From positions 1-64,000 of the forward strand of contig JAFGNU010000040.1 of NCBI GenBank assembly GCA_016926875.1: a DNA stretch of 64,000 nucleotides, in the 5' to 3' direction. A model generated the notes under the pieces. The model saw nothing but the letters and a program-made list of their open reading frames with translations. It was not told the DNA's origin and did not search any database. Source of the DNA: Anaerolineae bacterium (lineage in GTDB: Bacteria; Chloroflexota; Anaerolineae; Aggregatilineales; Aggregatilineaceae). Every line of letters starts with the position of its first letter. Positions within the stretch are counted from its first letter, which is position 1. This document shows, in pieces, positions 56,336 to 64,000 of the stretch. Made by a program: the position numbers and the translations under genes.

Positions 56336-59143
56336 ATGTCTGGGTCTGACAGATTAATAGAGTCATTGATCGAAGCTGCCAGCAAGCTGCTGAAAAAACA
56401 CAAGCCGGAGGTATCGCTTGGTTACATTGTGGATGCCGTGGGCGAGTTGATCGGATGCGCCGATGTAGGCATCTGGCAGTTGGACAACGCCACACAAGAG
56501 CTTGAACTGAGCGCCAGCAGCGGCGGCTGGGTGTCACAGGAACGGCTGCCTGTTGGGCACGGTTTGGTTGGGGCGGTCATTTCCAGCCAAAAGCCGGTGG
56601 CCGTGACTGATGTCCAAAAAGGTTTTGGCGATAACCTGCCAGCACAGGGAAATTACCAGGCTGCGGTCGGGTTTCCGCTGATGTGGCAGGGTGAGTTGTA
56701 CGGCGTACTGGTAGCCATGGACAACCGGGCGGGGCATACCTTTGCCGGGCGGGACATTCAATTGATCGCATTGTTCGCGCAGCAGGCATCCGCCGTGCTT
56801 GCCACCGACCGGCTGGTAGCTCAAGTGGGCAGGCTTCAGCGCTCGTTGGTGGATGAGCAGGAGCGGCTGCTGCATATCCAGGTGGCTATCCGGCAGATGC
56901 TTGACCAGCCGGATATGCGCGCCAACCTGGCCGAAGTGACCGAGGCTGTACAGGCATTGGGCTGGCGGCGCGTAGTCCTGGTGCTGTATTCCAGGGATAT
57001 GACGGTCGAGCGGTTTTTTTCTGCTGGTTTATCGCCGCAGGAGGATCAGGCTCTACGACAGGGGCCAGTTGTTCCGCCGGAGGTGTGGCAGCGGTTCGTT
57101 GACGGGGAGCTGGAAGCATACCGCCTGAACGGCCTGTATTATGTGCCGCAGAGCAGTGCCAGCACCACATGGCATCCGGGCGGCCTGCTGTTTGCGCCGC
57201 TGCAATTGGGTCGTGGGCGCGTGGTTGGTGTGATTCGAGTAGATGACCCGGTGGATGTATCCCTTCCGACCGCCGAGTCGCTTCGCCCGCTGGATATTCT
57301 GGCAAGCCAGGCGGCATACGTAGTCGAGAACGCGCTCTTGCTGGAAGAAGCGTCTCGTTCTGCCGAAGCACTGGCGGAGCAGGTTGATGAATTGTCGATG
57401 ATCCACCGGGCGGACCGTGAGCTCAGCGCGCACCTGAACATGGACCGCGTGATGACGCTGACCATGGACTGGGCGCTGCGGCGTACCGGGGCTGATACAG
57501 GGTTGCTGGCATTGGTAACGCCGGATGGGCGTGGTCTGGTGCCGTTTATCACGATGGGCTACCTGGACCGGAAAATCCTGGACTGCACCGAGCAAAATCC
57601 CTGGCCGCTGGATGTCGGAATCATGGGTCTCGCCGTACGCACAGGCGAGATACAGCTTATAGATAATGTGAGTATAGAAGATGGCGGCGCAGAGATCATG
57701 CCTGGGGCACGCTCTAAGGTTGCGGTCCCGCTATCTATGCGCGGCGAGGTGTTGGGTGTGATCACGCTGGCTTCGAGCGAAAAGGGGGCATTCGACCGGC
57801 AAAACGCGAGCTTCCTGGAGCGGTTGGCACGCCGCGCTGCCGTGGCGCTGGACAACGCCCGGTTGTTTCGACAGTCTGAGCAACTGGCCGACGACATGGC
57901 GGTGCTGTATTCGGCCAGCCGGGCCATTACATCCACGCTGGAACGGGACGAGGTGTTACAGCGGATCGCCCAGTCGATGGCGGTGGCGCTTGAATGCTCA
58001 AGCGCCGTGATCTTCGGCTACAGGGAGGAGACACGCGAGGCGCAAGTGCTGGCGGCTTATAAAGTGGGCACCATCCGCGATGCTCATGAAAGCCTGCCTG
58101 AAGTCAAATCAGCAATCATGCTAGATGACTATCCCTCTGTGCGCGAGGCGGTGCAGCACCACCATTCACTTGCTTTGCGTGTGGTCGATCCGGATATAAG
58201 CGAGCCAGCGCGTATTTTTATGCTTGAGCGAGATATTCACGCGGCGATGCTGACACCGCTGGTTGCCCAGGAGGAATTAATTGGCATGGCGATGGCGATT
58301 GAGGGGCGGCGCGACCGCGTGTTTACGACGGAAGAGATGTTTAAAGCCGAAACGTTAGCCAGCCAGGCATCGGTCGCACTGCGCCAGTCGTTGTTGTACA
58401 GCGAAGTGCTTGACCTTGAAAAAGTCAAATCTGAGATGATCCGGATGGCTTCACACGACTTGCGCAACCCATTGAATAACATTATGGGATATGTCGAACT
58501 GCTCGCGATGAGTATGGATCAGTTTGGTATAACACCCGATCAAAACGAATATATCGCCAGCCTGCGGCGCAGCGCCAAAACGATGCAATCGTTAATTGAT
58601 GACCTGCTGACGCTGGAACGGGTGGAAAGCGAACGCGAGAGTGAATGGCAGGTGTTTGACCTGGGCGGGTTGGTGTACGAGGTAGTGGAGGCAGAGCGTT
58701 CGAGCGCCACGCTCAAACGTCAAGAGTTGGTCTTGGAACGCCCATCGGAGCCGTCGCCGGTATTCGGCAGCACCACCCAATTACGGCAGGCGGTGGCGAA
58801 CCTTGTCGGCAACGCGATCAAATATACACCCGACGAAGGCCGTGTCGAGGTAACGTTCACCCGCCAGAACGAGCGGTTGAGCCTGGTAGTTAAGGATAAC
58901 GGCTACGGGATTTCGGAAGAACGGCGAAAACGGATTTTCGAGCGCTTCTACCGCGCACACGAACCCGGCACGGATCATATCCCCGGCACCGGCCTGGGGC
59001 TGAGCCTGGTCAAGACCGTGATCGAACGACATGGTGGCGAAGTGTGGTTCGAAAGTGAAACGGGAAAGGGCAGTACGTTCACGTTCTGGGTGCCCGCTGC
59101 GAGTGATGAACCGAGAGCGTATGGCGATCAGCCCGGCGATTAG
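56336..59143 (+). CDS. multi-GAF sensor histidine kinase
   Basis: 935 aa; multiple GAF domains; 'MASHDLRNPLNNIMGYVELL', 'NLVGNAIKYTPDEG', 'GTGLGLSLVKTVIERHGG'. Confidence 0.9.
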   Translation: MSGSDRLIESLIEAASKLLKKHKPEVSLGYIVDAVGELIGCADVGIWQLDNATQELELSASSGGWVSQERLPVGHGLVGAVISSQKPVAVTDVQKGFGDNLPAQGNYQAAVGFPLMWQGELYGVLVAMDNRAGHTFAGRDIQLIALFAQQASAVLATDRLVAQVGRLQRSLVDEQERLLHIQVAIRQMLDQPDMRANLAEVTEAVQALGWRRVVLVLYSRDMTVERFFSAGLSPQEDQALRQGPVVPPEVWQRFVDGELEAYRLNGLYYVPQSSASTTWHPGGLLFAPLQLGRGRVVGVIRVDDPVDVSLPTAESLRPLDILASQAAYVVENALLLEEASRSAEALAEQVDELSMIHRADRELSAHLNMDRVMTLTMDWALRRTGADTGLLALVTPDGRGLVPFITMGYLDRKILDCTEQNPWPLDVGIMGLAVRTGEIQLIDNVSIEDGGAEIMPGARSKVAVPLSMRGEVLGVITLASSEKGAFDRQNASFLERLARRAAVALDNARLFRQSEQLADDMAVLYSASRAITSTLERDEVLQRIAQSMAVALECSSAVIFGYREETREAQVLAAYKVGTIRDAHESLPEVKSAIMLDDYPSVREAVQHHHSLALRVVDPDISEPARIFMLERDIHAAMLTPLVAQEELIGMAMAIEGRRDRVFTTEEMFKAETLASQASVALRQSLLYSEVLDLEKVKSEMIRMASHDLRNPLNNIMGYVELLAMSMDQFGITPDQNEYIASLRRSAKTMQSLIDDLLTLERVESERESEWQVFDLGGLVYEVVEAERSSATLKRQELVLERPSEPSPVFGSTTQLRQAVANLVGNAIKYTPDEGRVEVTFTRQNERLSLVVKDNGYGISEERRKRIFERFYRAHEPGTDHIPGTGLGLSLVKTVIERHGGEVWFESETGKGSTFTFWVPAASDEPRAYGDQPGD

Positions 59144-60099
59144 CCATCGCGATTACTCTCAACGGCGGCGCCTGTTGGGTTGGGGCGGGCGGAATGGGTC
59201 TGGCAGGGAATGCCGAGCGCTTGGTAGACCTGGGCAAAAGCTTTTAGCACAGCCTCGGCGGTGCGGGACGAACAACACAGCGCGCATATCGTCGGTCCGG
59301 CCCCGCTGATAATGGTCGCCAGCGCGCCGCAGTCATGGGCCGCGATTTTGCATTCACCCAGGCCGGGGATCAGCGCCGCCCGTGCTGGTGTGATCACGGC
59401 GTCCTGCTGCATGGCCTGGGCGAACAGCGGTAGATCGTTGGTATACAAGGCGTGGATCAACATGGCTACCGCGCCGGTGTGCGCTACCAGTGTACGCAGT
59501 GGGACGGATTCGGGCAGCACGGCCCTGGCCTGGGCGGTTGGGACGGCTACATCGGGTGTGACAAGCGCCAAGTGCATGTTATCTGGTATGGGGAGGCGAT
59601 GGATTCCGCTGGCGTCGCGCGCTGTAACCAGTACGATACCGCCAAACAGCGCAGGTGCAACGTTGTCGGCATGGCGACCGCTGACGGCGGCTTCGGCTTC
59701 GACGCAGGCGGGGAGCAGGGCGCCGGGTGCGAGCGGTGCGCCGTACAGTTCGTTGACGGCAACGGCAGCGGCGACGGCGCTGGCTGCACTGCTGCCCAGC
59801 CCGCTGGCGAGCGGTAATCCCTTGACGAGCCGCAGGCGGACGCCGGTAGAAACGCCAAGCGCGCGCAGCGTCTCGCGGGCAGCGATGCCAGCCGTATTGC
59901 GATCCGGATCGGTGGATAACCGGCCCTCGTCCCCGGTAATGCTTAGCAGTTCGACGCCGGGAGCCGGTGAAAACTCGGCGGTCACCCGGTCACCGGGAGA
60001 GTCCAGCGCCATGCCCAGTATGTCAAAGCCCACGCCCAGGTTGGCAACGGTGGCAGGCGCATAGACACAAACTGGCGCCGGTTGGGCGGCGTGTAACAT
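59140..60099 (-). CDS. thrB: homoserine kinase
   Basis: 'VYAPATVANLGVGFDILGMALD', 'GLPLASGLGSSAASAVAAAVAVNEL' GHMP motif. Confidence 0.93.
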   Translation of the reverse strand: MLHAAQPAPVCVYAPATVANLGVGFDILGMALDSPGDRVTAEFSPAPGVELLSITGDEGRLSTDPDRNTAGIAARETLRALGVSTGVRLRLVKGLPLASGLGSSAASAVAAAVAVNELYGAPLAPGALLPACVEAEAAVSGRHADNVAPALFGGIVLVTARDASGIHRLPIPDNMHLALVTPDVAVPTAQARAVLPESVPLRTLVAHTGAVAMLIHALYTNDLPLFAQAMQQDAVITPARAALIPGLGECKIAAHDCGALATIISGAGPTICALCCSSRTAEAVLKAFAQVYQALGIPCQTHSARPNPTGAAVESNRDG

Positions 60100-60281
60100 G
60101 ATTGTAGTCCTCTTGCCGCACGTATTCTGAACGAAGGCATTAGTATACCATACAATAGACGGCGGATGGCATAGCACTTGTTGTTAATGTTATTCATCAT
60201 GCGGCTGGAGAGTGTATTCCAGGATCGGTGCCCGGCGGAACTGGTACGTGCAAGTAGGTTAAGCTATAGTTGGAGTCGCGT

Positions 60282-60650
60282 ATGACGGATGCTGAGCTGG
60301 TGATCATGATCATGAGCGGCCCAGACGACGGGCGAGAGATTCACCTGAGCCAGCAGCACGGCGACGGGTATGTGAGCGTGGATGGCACCTGGTCGCTCGT
60401 GTTTGGACGGCGTGAAGAATGTGATGTGTCTATCCCGTTTGATACCCAGGTATCCCGGCAACACGCCATGCTGCGCCTGATGCCAGATGGCGAGCTGTGG
60501 CTGGTGGATGCGGGAAGCCTGAATGGAACCTTTATCGACAAACGACGCGTGGAAAAGCCAACGCTGCTGGAACGCGGCGAATTGTTCCGGGTGGGCCGCA
60601 CATGGCTGCGTGTTCAACTTGATCCGGATGAATTTATGACGGACGAATGA
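60282..60650 (+). CDS. FHA domain protein
   Basis: 'LVFGRREECDVSIPFDTQVSRQHAMLRLMPDGELWLVDAGSLNGTFIDKRRV'. Confidence 0.93.
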   Translation: MTDAELVIMIMSGPDDGREIHLSQQHGDGYVSVDGTWSLVFGRREECDVSIPFDTQVSRQHAMLRLMPDGELWLVDAGSLNGTFIDKRRVEKPTLLERGELFRVGRTWLRVQLDPDEFMTDE

Positions 60651-62578
60651 CGGTGGAAACAATCGGATTGCAGGATATTCAAACCCTGGCGCGGCAGGAA
60701 ACCGCCAAGCTGCATCACTTCTATATCGGGGTTGAGCATTTGTTTATTGCCCTGACGCAGCTCAAAGGCGGGTTGACGGTGGCCGTGCTGGAGTATCACG
60801 GGCTGTCACCCCGGTTCATTCGCTACAGCATCCGCGAGAGCGTGGGGCGGTACGAAGACCGTCGCTATTGGCCGGGCTTTCCTGAAACGCCGCGTGCTGT
60901 GAAGGTGCTGAACATGGCGCAGCATTACGCCGGGACTCAATCGCCATCCGAACGCGATCTGCTGTTGGCGATCCTGGATGAGAGCGACAGTGTCGTAAGC
61001 CGTGTGCTGCATGAGATGGGCGTCAATGCCGCAGAACTGCGCCGTACCGCAGCCAACTGGGCCGAACCCCTGCGCCCCCAACCGCCCGAAGTGCCGATTC
61101 ACGGCGATGTGGTGCTGGACGACGAGCAGCAGCGCGTGTTGCAGTTGATGTTCCGGGACTACGCGGAAGTGCACGTTGTACGCGAGTTCGCCGGTGGGTA
61201 CAGTGGGGCGCGCGTGCTGCTGGCGCGGCCTGTGCGTGTAGATGGGCACAAAGACGCGCCGGTAGTCGTGAAGCTGGCAGACCGCTACTCGGTGCTGTAC
61301 GAGCGGCGGCGCTATGATTTACACGTCAAGGGCACGCTGCCGACGACAACCGCGCGTCTGGTGGATGCGCCGGTCGTGCCGGACGAGTCAGCAGTCGGCG
61401 GGTTGAAGTATACGTTCGTCGGGCGGCTGGACGATACCGACCCGGTGAATCTGCGCGAATTTGCATCACGCGCTGATCCGCAAAAGCTGAGCGATTTGAT
61501 TCGCGGGCTGTTTGAGATGTTTGGTCCGGCATGGTGGTTGCAGCGAAAACCGTACCGCTTTGGCATATGGCGCGAGTACGAGCATGTGCTGCCCCCGGCG
61601 CTGGTCATCGAAGCGCTGCTGGATGGGACAGAGGCCACCGTGTCACACAGACTCCAGCCGCTGGGGGTGTGGAGCCGGACCAGCCGCGTGATGCCGGGCG
61701 AAGTCGTGGTGCTGGATGGGTTCGCCGTCCAGAAAGTAAACACCGAGCATGATGTGCTGCACCTGGCAGCGGGCGCACAGCCGGAAGCGATCAACCGGGC
61801 GAGCAAAGTCGAGGTGCGCGGCCTGGGCGTCAGCGAGAAGACGTATTTCCGGGGCGAAACGGTTGGGCGCCTGGTGGGACGCGTCGTGCGTACGCGCGAT
61901 GATCTGCTGATGCGCGCCGTTCAAGACCTGGAGCCAAATTTCGACCTGCGGCTGCAACAGATTCCGTCAGAGCATGATACAGTTGGCGATCTGCCGAATC
62001 CGTTGTTCAGGATTACCGAACTGCTCGACCGGCAGGCAAGCGGCTACCTGTCCACCATTCACGGCGATCTGCATCTGGGCAATATCCTGGTGGGACCGCG
62101 CGGCGATGCGTGGCTGATCGACTTTGGGTGGACGCGAGAAGGGCACACACTGTTTGACTGGGCGCTGTTGGAGGCGAGCCTGCTGTTTGAAGTGGTGGCG
62201 CATCTTGCCCCACCAGGCTGGGAAGGCGTGTGGGGTACGGTGGCGCTGCTGGATTCAATCAACCGGGGCGAAGACCGGGTGCTTCGTGAGCGGCACCAGG
62301 TCGCGCGTATGCTGACCATCATCCCGACGATCCGCGACGTCGTCCGCGAGTGCCTGGGGGTGCCGGAGCGCTGGGACGAGTACTATATTGCGCTGGCGCT
62401 GCTGTCCTTGCGCCTGATGAGTTGGCAGTCCGAAGGGGTCGATGCGCGGCGGTTAGCATTTTTGGTGTCGGCGCTGTCGATTGCGGCGGCCCAGTCACCC
62501 CCGCAGACCGGCGGCGACAAGCCCTGGACAGATGTCACAACCGATCTGGATCAAACCGAACTGCGCGTTGATGACTGA
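60647..62578 (+). CDS. Clp N-terminal (Clp_N/R) domain fused to aminoglycoside-phosphotransferase-like (TCAD9-like) kinase domain
   Basis: N-term 'LARQETAKLHHFYIGVEHLFIALTQLKGGLTVAVLEYHG...SERDLLLAILDESDSVVSRVLHEMGVN'; C-term 'EFAGGYSGARVLLARPV...VVVKLAD', 'IHGDLHLGNILVGPRGDAWLIDFGWT'; ATGA overlap with FHA stop. Confidence 0.8.
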   Translation: MTVETIGLQDIQTLARQETAKLHHFYIGVEHLFIALTQLKGGLTVAVLEYHGLSPRFIRYSIRESVGRYEDRRYWPGFPETPRAVKVLNMAQHYAGTQSPSERDLLLAILDESDSVVSRVLHEMGVNAAELRRTAANWAEPLRPQPPEVPIHGDVVLDDEQQRVLQLMFRDYAEVHVVREFAGGYSGARVLLARPVRVDGHKDAPVVVKLADRYSVLYERRRYDLHVKGTLPTTTARLVDAPVVPDESAVGGLKYTFVGRLDDTDPVNLREFASRADPQKLSDLIRGLFEMFGPAWWLQRKPYRFGIWREYEHVLPPALVIEALLDGTEATVSHRLQPLGVWSRTSRVMPGEVVVLDGFAVQKVNTEHDVLHLAAGAQPEAINRASKVEVRGLGVSEKTYFRGETVGRLVGRVVRTRDDLLMRAVQDLEPNFDLRLQQIPSEHDTVGDLPNPLFRITELLDRQASGYLSTIHGDLHLGNILVGPRGDAWLIDFGWTREGHTLFDWALLEASLLFEVVAHLAPPGWEGVWGTVALLDSINRGEDRVLRERHQVARMLTIIPTIRDVVRECLGVPERWDEYYIALALLSLRLMSWQSEGVDARRLAFLVSALSIAAAQSPPQTGGDKPWTDVTTDLDQTELRVDD

Positions 62579-62595
62579 ACACGCCGGTAAGGTGA

Positions 62596-63159
62596 TCACG
62601 ATTCGCAGTCGAATGGCTCGGTGAGCACGTCTCCCGCTGTGCTGATGTCCACCAACCAGCAGGGGGTATCGGGCGTGTAATTCCCATTTGGCAGCTCAAG
62701 TGTGATCTCGACGTCCTCAAAGGCGGGATCGGTGTTGGCGAAGAAGTAGCGCGCGCTGCCGCCGGTTTGTTCGATGGTCAGCGCATATTCGCGGTCAAAC
62801 CGGTCTGAATCCAGCGCATGCCCCAGAACGGTTGCGCGGCGGTACGATTCGACCAGTTCTAGGCTGGCGGGGCCAACCAGGACGACCCGGCCATTGTTGA
62901 AAAACGTGACGGTGAGCGTGCTGCCGGGTAAAGCGGACAGGCTGTTGCCCGGTTTGAGCAGGTGTTCGCGCTGGTTGGCGTCCAGCGTGACAGCAGGTTC
63001 TTGCTCATGCGCGTAGTATTCGACCACGCCTGTAACGTTTTTAATCGTCCCTGTTTGCTCAACGTCGAACGGGACCAGCAGCGAGGCAATCAGCGCCAGC
63101 CCGGTTAAGATCAGAATGGCGATCAGGCTCAAAAAGATGTTGCGACTGGTGCGATCCAT
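62596..63159 (-). CDS. membrane-anchored FecR-like protein
   Basis: Start MDRTSRNIFLSLIAILILTGLALIASLL; 'LLKPGNSLSALPGSTLTVTFFNNGRVVLVGPASLELV'. Confidence 0.65.
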   Translation of the reverse strand: MDRTSRNIFLSLIAILILTGLALIASLLVPFDVEQTGTIKNVTGVVEYYAHEQEPAVTLDANQREHLLKPGNSLSALPGSTLTVTFFNNGRVVLVGPASLELVESYRRATVLGHALDSDRFDREYALTIEQTGGSARYFFANTDPAFEDVEITLELPNGNYTPDTPCWLVDISTAGDVLTEPFDCES

Positions 63160-63268
63160 GCGCTGCCCTCCGCGTGTGGTGGCTTTTGGCTCATAATAAA
63201 TCAACTTGGCCGGAAAAGAAAAGCGGAGCATGGGTAGCTCCGCCGTTTTTGCTGTGATGTGATGCCGC

Positions 63269-64000
63269 CTAACGCCGTGCCCAGCCTGGCAGGTCAGACC
63301 GGTATTTTCCGCTGCTGTAGACATACACCCAGGCATTCTGGTAGGGTTCAGGACTGGTCCATTCGAACAGCCACCACGCATCCATGATCGCTAGGTTGAC
63401 GCAGCCGTGACTCTGGCGGTAGCCGAAACGGTCGTGCCAGTAGGTGCCGTGCAAGGAGATTTCACCGTCGAAATACATGACGTAGGGCACTTCTTCGATG
63501 AAATAGAAATCGATGCCTCCTTCGGCGCCGCTCATGCGGATGGCTTCGTGACGCTCATAGATCTGGAACAGGCCTTCTTGCGTGCTCCACTGCGGCAAGC
63601 CGGATGAAATCAGCGTGGCAAATACCATTTTGTCACCTTCGTAGGCGACCGCCGTCTGTTCGTAGAGATCAACTGCGACCCAGTGATCATCAGGACCGAT
63701 CTCTGCCGGACGCTGCATGGGTTGGACTTTAGCAACCCGAATCTGCTGAATCCACTGGTTCGGGCCGACGAGATACCATTCCCAGCCGTCCACGTATTCG
63801 ACGCCGTAAATGTTCATGAGGGTGTAGCGGTCGATCATCGCGGCGCTTTTGTCCTGCGGGCCGCCGGGGTAGCGGCTGGGGTAAGCTTCGGCCAGCATCC
63901 AGGCAAAGGGGCGTTTGGGCTGTGAGTTGATCTCAACGCCGGAAAACTCGGAAACATCCGCCCATGTGATATGATCTTCAGTGACCCACTGGCCGTAGTT
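63269..64000 (-). CDS. L,D-transpeptidase (YkuD) protein, 5' end outside the window
   Basis: 'ISLHGTYWHDRFGYRQSHGCVNLAIMDAWWLFEW' catalytic HGxxW...SHGCVNL; frame open upstream of annotated Met to the window end (NYGQWVTEDHITWADVSEFSGVEINSQPKRPFAW). Confidence 0.9.
   Translation of the reverse strand, partial: NYGQWVTEDHITWADVSEFSGVEINSQPKRPFAWMLAEAYPSRYPGGPQDKSAAMIDRYTLMNIYGVEYVDGWEWYLVGPNQWIQQIRVAKVQPMQRPAEIGPDDHWVAVDLYEQTAVAYEGDKMVFATLISSGLPQWSTQEGLFQIYERHEAIRMSGAEGGIDFYFIEEVPYVMYFDGEISLHGTYWHDRFGYRQSHGCVNLAIMDAWWLFEWTSPEPYQNAWVYVYSSGKYRSDLPGWARR

Overview
This 64 kb window looks like a chromosomal segment of a GC-rich bacterium. The gene content (TP-rich LysM lipoproteins, many GAF histidine kinases, GT39 membrane proteins, WD40 lipoproteins) suggests Chloroflexota/Anaerolineae, but that placement is inference only. 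About 50 protein-coding genes are supported, plus one tRNA-Thr(CGT), one T-box leader with a readable Val (GUC) specifier, and several intrinsic terminators. I found no CRISPR array, prophage or transposase. Recognisable housekeeping genes include mutL, secD, secF, valS, udk, purH, thrB, an ECF sigma/anti-sigma pair and a ugpC/msmX-type ABC ATPase. The points most worth following up are: (1) a tandem-duplicated pair of Tat/lipobox-exported seven-blade WD40 propellers with near-identical blades and an unusual Cys-rich CxC tail ending GGHYWHPN, where a relic of the valS 3' end marks the duplication junction; (2) an FHA protein translationally coupled to a Clp_N domain fused to an APH-like (TCAD9-like) kinase; (3) a membrane-anchored, apparently catalytically degenerate NERD domain fused to a T5orf172/GIY-YIG-like domain; (4) a T-box that places a SAM methyltransferase ahead of valS; (5) a compact structured RNA candidate in the purH leader. 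All assignments come from reading the sequence and from memory of protein families; no searches were run.
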